DNA of 64,000 nucleotides from Molanna angustata (taxonomy: Eukaryota > Arthropoda > Insecta > Trichoptera > Molannidae): NCBI GenBank assembly GCA_963576475.1, contig OY754973.1, forward strand, positions 10,764,552 through 10,828,551, read 5' to 3'. The notes under the pieces are model-generated. The model worked only from the letters and a program-made list of their open reading frames with translations. It made no database searches and was not told the origin of the DNA. The first letter of the stretch is position 1. Every line of letters starts with the position of its first letter. The position numbers were made by a program, and so were the translations under genes. This document shows positions 55,324 to 64,000 of this stretch, in pieces.

Positions 55324-57871
55324 GTGAATATATATGATCAATTTGTTTATTGATGAGTAATTTTTGTGGATCCTTTTTTACTCTGTTTATTTCTAATATT
55401 TCTAGTCGGTCAAGTTTTCTCCCTTTTATTCCCCGATGTATTATATTTATATTATGGTCACTATTAAATTGGTGGTTGTTTTCGTTTATATGTTCTGCAA
55501 AATTTGAGGTGTCTTTCTTTAATCTAATGCATGCCATGTGTTCTTTAATTCTTGTTTTAAAGGCACGGCCTGTTTGTCCAATATATGTTCCCGTACATGA
55601 GTTACAATTTAGTTTATAAATTCCGCTGTTATCCAACTGTTCAACCTTGTCTTTATTATTAATTAACAATTTACCTAATGTACTTGGATTAGAAAATGCA
55701 ATATTTTTGCCAGTTTTTTTAATGACTCTACTGATATTTGTTGTGACATCGCCGACGTAGGATAGTTTTACCCATTTATTAGATTTTTCATTTAAATTTG
55801 TTAGGCCTGGTGCAATATTTTTTAATAATAATTTCTTTTTCTTTTTAAATATCAGATTGTCTATTAAGTTTTCGTTGTAACCATTATTATATGCTAACGT
55901 TTTTATTGTTTTTAATTCATCTAAATATTTATTTTGACTCTGTGGTACATGTAATAACCTGTGAATTAGTGAGTGGAAAGTGGATAATTTATGTGACATA
56001 TGATGGCGGGATTTATTGTGAATAATATTATCACTGAATGTCGGTTTTCTGTATATACTAAAACTAAGTTTATTTTCTAATACTTCTATGTTGAGATCTA
56101 AAAAATTTAAAGAATTACCTCCTATTTCCATTGTGAATTGAATGTTTGCATTAATTGAATTTAATGCATTTAAAAACGTATTTAACTGTCGTAAAGTTCC
56201 CGTCCATAATCCAATTATATCATCAACATATCTATAGTAAAATAATAAATTTTTAAAACCTTGAATGTTCTTAATTTTGGATTCTAAATGATTCATAAAA
56301 AAGTCTGCTAGTAAGGGAGAAATTGGGCTACCCATCGCTAAGCCATCGGATTGTTTGTAGTATTTATTATTGAATTTAAAGTAATTTTGATCTATACACA
56401 TACATAGTAAGTCTGTTAGTTCATTCATTAACACAGGGTTTAAGTTGTTGTTAGATAGATATTCTTTTAATGAAGATTTTAACTCATTTATCGGTATACT
56501 GGTAAATAAACTGACTATATCAAATGATACTAAAATACTGTTTTTAGGAATAACCGTATTTTTTATGTTGTCTATTAATTGTAGAGAGTTTTTTATTGCA
56601 AATTGTGGTTTAAATTCAGTTAGTTTTTGAAATAAAAAATTGGCATGTTTTGCGATTTTAAAGCACGGTGCTGAGTTATATGAGACCACTGGTCTCATGG
56701 GCATATCCTTTTTATGCACTTTAGGTAGGCCATACAATCTGGGACATAAAGGATTCATTTGACAAAAACGTGTTTTATCGTACGGATCACTAAATATTGT
56801 TTTGCAATTATTAACTAAAGATTTAACTTGATTTGAAAAGTATGCTGTTGGATCATTATTAATTTGGGAAAAAATACTTGACAGAAAAATTGATTCGACT
56901 TTATTAATATAATTATTTTTATTTAAGATAACAGTGCTGTTGCCTTTATCAGCTTTCGATATCACTAAGTCATTGTTTTTAATTTTTGATTTTAAGCTTT
57001 TTATTGTGTTGGTATCAGAATATGGTATATTTTCAACATTATAGTGTTTTTTTAGAATATTAGCACATAAATATTTAGACGCGCAATCAGAATCTAAGGC
57101 AATATCTGTATCTAATGCTAAACATTCAAAATCACGTGTTTTCAAATTTATATAAGGACTATGTTTCAATCCTTTATTTAAAAGGTTTGTTTCATTCAAA
57201 TTTAATGCGATATCTGTAGTATTTACTATTCTGTCGTAGAAAGTTATATTAATATTTTGAGACTCTTGGTTTTCATTTTTAATTAAATTCTTTTTCATTT
57301 TTCGTAGTTTTTCAATTTTAGATTTTTGTGCAATGAATTTCGTTTGAATTATTTCTTTTATATAAATCATTACATCAAATTGTAAAATATCAAATTCAAC
57401 CGAATTTAAACGTGACAACAGGTTATTATGTATGTAATAAAGGTAAACACTTACATTGTCTCGGATTGAATACCACTTGTTCCTCTCCAACATCAACCAG
57501 TTTTTTTGGGCGGCTTGCAGGACTTTAACAGCGACAGATGTTCTTGATTTGGTTTTGATGTTCACGAAGTTAGGAGTTACCTCTGCTTTTCTGCACTCGC
57601 CGATGAACCAAATGTGTTGTGTGGCTACTGATCGTTTCAGTTTTAGTTTCTTGTAGAGGTCGATCACATAAGCTGTACTTGCTGATTTAACTAAGTTTAG
57701 TTTGTCGATCGACAATTCTTGATAGAACTCCATTGTACGTTGATATGTTATAAAAAATATAAAAATACTTGGTAATTGTTCTATTGTGTTTATTTGATTA
57801 TTGACGCGTTTCGTGCAAAGCACATCGTCAGAATAATGCTCTACAAGACTGAGACTAGTGGTTATATACAA
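55301..57871 (-). CDS. Penelope-like reverse transcriptase with GIY-YIG endonuclease
   Basis: An 856-codon uninterrupted frame. The N-terminal ~50 codons come from the right terminal repeat and overlap the ribozyme sequence. The reverse transcriptase has a Penelope-type signature: PRLYGLPKVHK, SFDIVSLFTSIP, GLAMGSPISPLLADFFM and YVDD in the active-site strand. The C-terminal third has a GIY-YIG endonuclease (GIYKLNCNSC, then TYIGQTGR, and later NENNHQFN). Together they nick target DNA and copy the element's RNA. The stop lies inside the left repeat. The true start may be an internal ATG. Confidence 0.93.
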   Translation of the reverse strand: MYITTSLSLVEHYSDDVLCTKRVNNQINTIEQLPSIFIFFITYQRTMEFYQELSIDKLNLVKSASTAYVIDLYKKLKLKRSVATQHIWFIGECRKAEVTPNFVNIKTKSRTSVAVKVLQAAQKNWLMLERNKWYSIRDNVSVYLYYIHNNLLSRLNSVEFDILQFDVMIYIKEIIQTKFIAQKSKIEKLRKMKKNLIKNENQESQNINITFYDRIVNTTDIALNLNETNLLNKGLKHSPYINLKTRDFECLALDTDIALDSDCASKYLCANILKKHYNVENIPYSDTNTIKSLKSKIKNNDLVISKADKGNSTVILNKNNYINKVESIFLSSIFSQINNDPTAYFSNQVKSLVNNCKTIFSDPYDKTRFCQMNPLCPRLYGLPKVHKKDMPMRPVVSYNSAPCFKIAKHANFLFQKLTEFKPQFAIKNSLQLIDNIKNTVIPKNSILVSFDIVSLFTSIPINELKSSLKEYLSNNNLNPVLMNELTDLLCMCIDQNYFKFNNKYYKQSDGLAMGSPISPLLADFFMNHLESKIKNIQGFKNLLFYYRYVDDIIGLWTGTLRQLNTFLNALNSINANIQFTMEIGGNSLNFLDLNIEVLENKLSFSIYRKPTFSDNIIHNKSRHHMSHKLSTFHSLIHRLLHVPQSQNKYLDELKTIKTLAYNNGYNENLIDNLIFKKKKKLLLKNIAPGLTNLNEKSNKWVKLSYVGDVTTNISRVIKKTGKNIAFSNPSTLGKLLINNKDKVEQLDNSGIYKLNCNSCTGTYIGQTGRAFKTRIKEHMACIRLKKDTSNFAEHINENNHQFNSDHNINIIHRGIKGRKLDRLEILEINRVKKDPQKLLINKQIDHIYSPLLKPIG

Positions 57872-58222
57872 AATTTACATGGCAGGTGTATAAAAATGTT
57901 GGTTTTTGAACGGTTGAAAAGAAGTTATATAATGCAAATGAATCTATACAAATCTACGTTTTAATACAATGAATGTAGTTGGGTCACTGGTTGTAGTCCC
58001 CTGTGTCCATTAGGCCTGTAACAAAAGGAAACGACAGCAGTAAAATTCGAAAGGTAAATAATATTGTATTTATTGGTTTATTGTTATCTTTTAAGTGTGG
58101 TTAAAACCAATGTATTTCATAGATATTTGGTAGTTATAATTACAAACAGTTTAATTTTAATCTTAATGTATTTAACAACAAAGGAAGGTATATGTCTGTC
58201 TAACCTATCGGTTTCAATAATG
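57695..58222 (-). repeat. Penelope-like terminal repeat, right copy
   Basis: The second 528-bp repeat, upstream of the protein in element sense. It provides the first codons of the long frame and a hammerhead at 57803-57831. It is joined directly to an inverted partial copy at 58223. Confidence 0.93.
57797..57839 (-). ncRNA. Hammerhead ribozyme, right repeat
   Basis: It has the same sequence and fold as the one at 54898-54940, shifted by 2899 bp. It lies within the first codons of the 856-codon frame, so the same bases would serve as ribozyme and as coding sequence (reading HYSDDVLCTKRVNNQ). Confidence 0.85.
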
Positions 58223-58413
58223 TTTCAATAACTTCTTTTCAACCGTTCAAAAACCAACATTTTTATACACCTGCCATGTAAATTTTGTATATAACCACTA
58301 GTCTCAGTCTTGTAGAGCATTATTCTGACGATGTGCTTTGCACGAAACGCGTCAATAATCAAATAAACACAATAGAACAATTACCAAGTATTTTTATATT
58401 TTTTATAACATAT
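58223..58413 (+). repeat. Inverted partial Penelope repeat
   Basis: The reverse complement of about 54840-55030 (the left repeat's first ~190 bp) is attached tail-to-tail to the right repeat. Such inverted extensions are common at Penelope-like insertions. It places a ribozyme on the + strand at the right end. Confidence 0.9.
58319..58360 (+). ncRNA. Hammerhead ribozyme, inverted copy
   Basis: The third copy, on the + strand: CUGACGA at 58325-58331, the stem II GUGC-UUU-GCAC, then GAAACGCGUC ending at 58353 and AAUAAU closing stem I. It would self-cleave in transcripts of the opposite direction from the other two. Confidence 0.85.
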
Positions 58414-58483
58414 CAACTAAATTCGTGTTGGTCAAATAATTTTTAACCAGCCGGCTGGTCAGGGAGGCAGTACCTTAACGAAA

Positions 58484-59261
58484 TATTATTCAAAATGGCG
58501 ATTTTCATGTGGAATGTTTGCTTCGCATGCGTTCAATAGCGTTTTTTTTATTGTTTTTAATAGAATTTCGTCGTGAATATTATTTTTTTACTAAACAAAT
58601 CTAGTGAAGTGCATTCTGTGAACATATTATTATTATTAAAATTTTATATAAGAGGTATATACTGTAATGTACCCGGGGTCCTCTCCCCCCCTACCCTAGA
58701 AGAGTTTGACACCAGCTCTCTCTCTCTGCGGTTGCAGAGAGGGCTGTCAGTCCTATGGACGCAAGGCGTCCTAGTTAAATAATGTGACCAGCTTCGGTCT
58801 TGGATCGAGAGGAGAACTTGAAGGCACTCACCCCAAGGACGCGGTCCTTTCCTCTTCGACCGTCTGCTAAGGGAGACGCTCAGCAGATCACCCCGTCGTA
58901 GACCAGCAGGAAACTACAGGTGGGTGACGTCCTCAATAACTGTCTCTAATACATTCCAATAGTTTGATTTATTAAATACTTATATTTTAAATTAGAATGT
59001 TATACGAAGATTACGCGGATTGAAATCTAGGAGGTCGCAAGGACAGCGCGACCGCGATGAATGGTACTGGGTAGATCGAATGGCCGCTGCCTATCTGAGG
59101 CGGCTTTATATAGTGCTGAATCGTCAGCATTCAGACACTAGCGCACGCCATAGTATCAAACTATACATATTGTGTATAGGCGACTGCCATACAAATTGTA
59201 TGAAGCAATGTCGTCACTAAATTCAATTTTTATAAAAAATTGTTAAAAAAAATGAGATGTA
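58484..59261. other. Spacer with an unexplained GC-rich block
   Basis: A GC-rich block at about 58675-58930 contains CCCGGGG, a CT-repeat and GGACGCAAGGCGTCC. It has no coding frame of note and does not resemble an RNA gene I know. A second GC-rich patch at 59010-59140 has CTGA...TCAG pairs. Positions 59152-59253 are the diverged repeat shared with 25386-25494. Confidence 0.45.
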
Positions 59262-59562
59262 TATAATGGTGTGTATTAAGCAAATTAAATCGTTGTTCTG
59301 TAAAAAGAGAAATTTATTATTAAAATAATTATAAAATACAATAAAAGTAATAATAACATAAACATAAATAAATAATAATGATAACAAATATAATTTTACC
59401 TGTAAAAAGAGAAACGACATTAAATGCTTTTAGTTCCTCCTTTTTAGAATCTTAACTGTCACTTTAAAACAAATATAAAACTAAAACTTTAATATAGAAC
59501 CAATTCAAATAAAAATGAAATAAGTACTTCTAGGTGACATCTATGTAAGTACTTGTTTTACA
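59262..59562 (-). repeat. 3' LTR of second gypsy-type element
   Basis: About 301 bp, starting TGTAAAAC on the minus strand next to the polypurine tract and ending CACACCATTATA. The end is defined by the match with 63968-64000. The exact last bases may differ by a few, because the outer right flank is not in the window. Confidence 0.8.
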
Positions 59563-59587
59563 TCTCCCCCCCCCCCCCAAAAAAAAA
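59563..59587 (-). other. Polypurine tract
   Basis: On the minus strand an A-run and 14 Gs followed by AGA end exactly at the start of the 3' LTR. It primes plus-strand synthesis in LTR retrotransposons. The G-run is unusually long. Confidence 0.85.
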
Positions 59588-59689
59588 TATATAAAACAAT
59601 ACTACTAAATTAATATAATTTTTATACAAAACAATACTTAATGTAGTACAATTTTTCATCGGCTATTACAATTTTTTTTTCTATGTATT

Positions 59690-62600
59690 TAATCAATAAT
59701 TGGAACAAGTTTTGTGATTTAAAAAAATATCTATTCTGTATATTGAGTTTGAAATTTTTTCTAAAATTTTATATGGTCCAATTTTTAATTCATCCAATTT
59801 TTTTCTGTTTAATCGATTTCCGTTTTCAACAAATACAGAGTCTCCGATTTTTAATTAGCATTTTGTCCTGTTTTTGTCGAAATGTTGTTTATTATAATTG
59901 TGTGATTTTATCGTATTTTTTAAGGCAAGTTTTCGATCTTGGAATAAATCATTAAGTGTTTTTTCCTGTTTTAATTCATCTGGCAAAATAGTAATATTTT
60001 TTCCTTCTAATAAATATTTAGGGGCAAATCCAGTTACTGTATGTTCTGTTGTGTTATATCTTAGGATACATTCATGTGCTATTGTCGTCCAGGCCAATTT
60101 TCCTTTCCTTTCATTTACCTTACATCTTATTTTATTAACGATTGTTTGGTTAAGCCTTTCATTCAGGCCATTTGAAAAAGGTGCATTAACTGCGGTGAAG
60201 ACAATGGGTATATTCTCATTACTTAAAAAGTTTTTAAAATCTTTTGAATTTATTCCCGGATATTGATCCGATAGAATCATACCAATTTTATTTCCTTGCA
60301 TCGCTTTTCGAACAAGGTTTATAAAGTCACTCGAACTTTGACTTTTTGAAGTCAAAATATAGGCATACCTCGTGAAATGATCTACAAGAAGATGCAAGTA
60401 TGTCTTTGTAGAACGTGAGCCACCAAATCCACCAATTGTATCTATAGACATTATCTCAAATGGGTAAGTTGCAGGACCTAAATGAGACATAAGTCCAAAT
60501 TTATATTTTCCTCGAGATTTGTTTTTTATGCATATTTCACATTTTTCGCAGATTTTTTTAATATTATCGGTTAAATTTTTTGCTGTGTAGAATGGTATAA
60601 TTTTATTTTGCATTTGTTTTGTTCCTATATGACAGTAAAGATAATGTATATTTTCTATAAATTTTTTACTAAATTCCTCTGATAGTATTATTTTTTCTTT
60701 TTTTCCAATTTTTTTGTAGTATATTTCATCTTTCAATTTTAATTTATTTTTATTATTTTTCAAATCTTCATTATTTTTCTGATCATTTTGTATATCCCCT
60801 AGTTTTATTAAGTTTACGATTCTTAAATTTTCTTCCTGATTTTCATGTGGTTCTAACACCGGATTTCTGCTTAAACAGTCTGCTTCTAAATTGTATTTTC
60901 CTGGAGCGTATATTACTTCAAAGTTAAATTGAGATAGATAATAAGTTAATTCTCCTAGTTCTTCATCTGTTCTGGCTTTTATATTCATTCTTTCTAGTGG
61001 TTTATGGTCTGAGTATACCGTGAATTTTTTTCCTATGAGCCAATGTTGCCAGTATTTTACTGTCTCCTTTATTGCTAAGCATTCCAAATATATTGCCTTT
61101 TTCTTTTTTTGAGTTTCATTTAATTTTCTCGAAAAGTATGCACATGGTTTTTCTTCTCCATTTTTTTGTGGTTGTTTCAAGACAGCTCCTATGCCCTGTA
61201 TACTCGCATCTGTGTAAATATTTATTGGCAAATCTGGATTATATATTGTTAAAATAGGTGTTGAACAAAGTAATGTTTTAATTGTTTCAAATGATTGACA
61301 TTTTTCTGACCAAATAAATTTTTGTCCTTTTCTCAACAAATTATGTAAAGGGTCTAAAATAATTGATATTTTTGGCACATATTTAGCATAAAAATTTATT
61401 TTTCCTAAAAATTGGCGCACATTTTTTTGTGTTCTCGGAAGAGGAAATTTTTTTATAGCAATTAAATTATTTTTTAATGGACTTATTGTGTTATTCTTGA
61501 TTATATGGCCTAAATACTTCACCGAATTTTGTGCAAAGTTGCACTTGGAAAATTTCAATCTAAAACCTTCTTTCAAAATTGCTTTTAATAATAATGATAA
61601 GTGATTAATGTGTTCTTCAAATTTTTTTAAAAAAATCAATATATCATCTATATAATTCACTGTGAAATCTGATAGTTTATGTTTCCTTATAATGCTACTT
61701 AAAATTCTTTGGAAAATTGCTGGTGAAGTTTTTAAACCAAATGGTAAACAGGTCAACTGAAAATGACCTTCTTGTGTAACAAATGCTGTTTTTTTTATCT
61801 TCAATTTTCAAAGGAATAGACCAGAATGCCGAGTTTATGTCCAATGTTGAAAAAAAATTACATTCTCTCGTTTTAACCATTAAATCCTCGATCAATGGGA
61901 AAGGTTGTGACTGAGGAATTATAATTTTATTTAAATCACGAAAATCTATAAACAATCTTGATCTTTTTCCGTCTTCTTTTTTATATGCCAAAGTCACCGG
62001 TGCCGCGAAAGGACTATATGACTCTTCTATTAATTTGTTTTTTAACAAATTGGATACCTGTTGTTCTATTTCTTTTTTATCTTCAATAGTGCATCTATAC
62101 GGTCTTTTACTACAATATTTATCTATTAATAAATCAATATGTGCTTCATATCCTTTTACCATACCTATATCATATTTATCTTTAGCAAAGAGTGATCTAT
62201 AATTATATATCAATTCATCTATTTTAGACTGTTGCTGGAGGTCTAGATGATTTATTGAAATTTCAAAATTGTCTACTTCTATATGTTCATTAAAGTTTAT
62301 TTTATATTCATCATTACTTTCATCCTTTTTCTTTTTTATTATATCCAAATATTTATTATTATTAATATATGAATATTTTTTTTCTTCCATTTCATTACCT
62401 GAGAAACCAGGAATTATTTTTTTATTATTTTCATTATCTACTTTGTCATTCTCGTTTTCTTTTATAAGGCTTATGTATTTTTTTTGAGTAATTTCCAATT
62501 TTTCATTTTGCATTAACTTGAAATTTTCTATGCAATCTAATCCAATCAAGAAATCATAATCGAAATTGTCTTTATCCATTATAAAAACATTTAAGTTTTT

Positions 62601-62798
62601 CTCAATATCAAAAATCTTTATCTTTAAGGCTACAATACCCATAGTTTTTTTCACACCATTAATCGTTTTTAAATTAATATTTTTCTTATTATTATTTATT
62701 TGATTATGTTTCAAGCACAATAATCTCGAATTGATTAAAGATACATTTGATCCTGAGTCATTATTTCCCCAGATTCTTAAAGTATCATTTATTAACAA
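59690..62798 (-). pseudogene. pol: Pol of second gypsy-type element, two breaks
   Basis: The protease has NNDSGSNVSLIN. The RT begins with SPFAAPVTLAYKKEDGK and LFIDFRDLN, then changes frame near 61789-61796 (an 8-base homopolymer), and continues with YIDDILIF. RNase H has NIYTDASIQG. The integrase has a CEKCEIC zinc-finger end and catalytic SIDTIGG, LSDQYPG and GLNERLNQ. An in-frame TAA at about 59855 comes just before the integrase end, which is still readable (GDSVFVENGN, IGPYKIL) to about 59690. With one shift and one stop it is probably inactive unless these are sequence errors. Confidence 0.88.
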
Positions 62799-62821
62799 TT
62801 TAGTTTTGATTAATGGTGTAA

Positions 62822-63926
62822 TTATAAGTTTTTTGGATCAATTTCATTTAATTTTGTTTCTAATTCAGAGTTATTAACATTTCTTATATTATATTCTCTT
62901 TTTTTTCATCATTATTTTTGTTTTGGAACCAACATGATGATTCGGGATGAAAACGAATTCCCTTATTTTGTCTTTCACAAATCCTGCATGGTTTGTCTCT
63001 GATATAATTTTTTTTTATTATATTTTGAATACTAGTCTTTTTTCTGAATGATTTTTATTTGCTAAATTTTCTAAACCTCTAATGTTATTAAATAAATCGC
63101 TAGTTTCCTTCATGTTGTTTCTATCAATTTTATCAGATATAATATTTGGTAGTCCCGTAGCAATCAGATCAATAAGAGTGCACTTATCTATCGATTTATT
63201 TATTTCCAATAAAAGTCTTTCTTTTTTTAAAGCATATTCTAATAATGAGCCTTGTATATATTTGAATGACATTGCATACCTGATTGGTGTCCAACCTTTG
63301 TCTGCATAAGTTTTACAAAAGTTATCTTTCCATGTTGACCATTCTGAGTTTACAGTATATTTTATAAGCATTGACCTGTACCAGTCAAGACATGACTCAT
63401 CCAGAAATAACCTAAGTGTTTCAATTTTCTTAATATCTTCTTCAATTCCCAAACGAGTACATTCACTTTCAAAAATATTTATCCATTGTGATACGTTAGA
63501 AGTTTTTGTCGTAAAATTTTCTATAGCAAAATTAATTGCTAATTTTTTTATACTATTAGGTTTACAAATATCTTTTTGAGCTATAAAATTGTCAATAACT
63601 TTTGTCTCCTGTATTTTATTTTGTGTAATTTCTTCCAAATATATATTATCAAACTGTAAGTTACCATCTTCATCTATGTATGTTTTTTGTAACTCATCTA
63701 TTAATGTTATCCAAACTCTTCGTTCTTGATATCTTTTTGTTATACTTCTTTTTACTGTAATAAAGGCACTTGTTTTTATTATTTCTTTGTGATTGCTCAC
63801 TGGTTGTAGATCTTCTGGTATGGCATAAACCTTGTTATCAGTTGTGGTGATTGAGATTATATTATAAACATTTGTTTTTCCATCACTTCCAGGTAATATT
63901 TTAAATTCAAAATGAAGTTTCACCAT
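62822..63926 (-). pseudogene. gag: Gag of second gypsy-type element, frameshifted
   Basis: The likely start is the ATG at 63924-63926 (MVKLHFEFK), the first after the LTR. A capsid-like region with CLDWYRSML and WSTWKDNFCK runs to about 63045. Reading straight on meets a TAA at 63018. A one-base shift at the A-run near 63038-63043 instead gives a continuous frame with a zinc-knuckle-like PCRICERQ...HPESSC near 62950-62990, ending at 62822. Pol begins in another frame just after. Confidence 0.8.
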
Positions 63927-63967
63927 TTTATGTATATTGATTTTGTCGTTAAACAATAATGTCGTTT

Positions 63968-64000
63968 TATAATGGTGTGTATTAAGCAAATTAAATCGTT
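63968..64000 (-). repeat. 5' LTR of second gypsy-type element, partial
   Basis: The last 33 bases of the window match the outer end of the LTR at 59262-59294. The rest of this LTR is outside the window. Confidence 0.85.

Larger units (their letters stand above)
54797..58413 (-). mobile_element. Penelope-like element, apparently intact
   Basis: A 3.6-kb element with the 12-bp target duplication CAACTAAATTCG at 54785-54796 and 58414-58425. Two direct 528-bp repeats (54796-55323 and 57695-58222; I see no difference) flank the protein. An inverted partial copy of the repeat (58223-58413) follows the right one. This arrangement, with RT plus a GIY-YIG endonuclease, is diagnostic of Penelope-like elements. 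The uninterrupted frame and identical repeats imply very recent insertion. Confidence 0.93.
54610..58474. mobile_element. MITE with 9-bp target duplication, split by a Penelope element
   Basis: The left end GGAACTGCCTCTCTGACC and the reverse complement of the right end GGTACTGCCTCCCTGACC match over 22 bp with two differences. TTAACGAAA lies directly outside both ends (54601-54609 and 58475-58483). Without the Penelope insertion the MITE would be about 235 bp. Nine-bp duplications are typical of Mutator-like transposons, so a MULE-type MITE is my best guess. It has no coding capacity. Confidence 0.78.
59262..64000 (-). mobile_element. Second gypsy-type LTR retrotransposon, truncated by window end
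   Basis: It lies on the minus strand. A left LTR (3' LTR in element sense) is at 59262-59562; its first ~33 bp reappear at 63968-64000, where the 5' LTR begins and the window stops. Between them are gag, pol and a strong polypurine tract. No env frame is present. Gag and pol are each broken, mainly at A-runs, but the domains are otherwise well kept. Confidence 0.88.

Overview
The window looks like nuclear DNA of an insect. This rests on an intron-split class B scavenger receptor (CD36 family) gene, a single-exon Patched-related gene, GT-AG introns, and arthropod-type transposons: Ty3/gypsy, LOA-like and RTE-like LINEs, Penelope-like, hAT MITEs and tRNA-derived SINEs. The order of insect cannot be fixed from this sequence. 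The first ~7 kb is CpG-containing and purine-rich on the + strand. From about 14 kb onward the DNA is strongly AT-rich and mostly transposon-derived.

Layout. 1-6973: noncoding, with a 138-bp and a 40-bp tandem duplication. 6974-14386: a nearly intact Ty3/gypsy-type retrotransposon with two 1149-bp LTRs, a tRNA-Lys primer site, gag, a -1 frameshift site at the gag stop, and pol. 14387-17267: a MITE, a TATG microsatellite and a promoter-side hairpin. 17268-20129: an intronless 953-codon Patched/SSD-family gene. 20130-31980: intergenic DNA with a LINE 3' end, a hAT MITE, a GTCACC/GGTGAC cluster, two tRNA-derived SINE families and a LINE tail inserted inside one SINE.

31981-53797: a complete CD36-family gene in eight exons. 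The spliced CDS is 1419 nt, 472 codons plus stop. Its introns hold nested transposons. In intron 4 a 5.7-kb LOA-like LINE sits inside another LINE's ORF1 with an 11-bp target duplication. In intron 6 a second LOA copy is split by an RTE-like LINE, which itself contains a probable solo LTR and a piece of a third LINE. The same LOA copy also carries a MITE with a CAG duplication and two LINE tails. Intron 7 holds an inverted pair of decayed hammerhead-like sequences.

54601-58483: a MITE with a 9-bp target duplication, interrupted by an apparently intact Penelope-like element. The latter has a 12-bp target duplication, 528-bp repeats and an 856-codon RT plus GIY-YIG protein, and it carries three complete hammerhead-ribozyme motifs. 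59262-64000: a second gypsy-type element on the minus strand, broken mainly at homopolymers and cut by the window end.

Only the Patched-related gene and the CD36 gene look like host genes. No CRISPR array, rRNA or functional tRNA gene was found. The most interesting structures are the Penelope element with its ribozymes, the frameshift site of the first gypsy element, and the layered insertions in CD36 intron 6.
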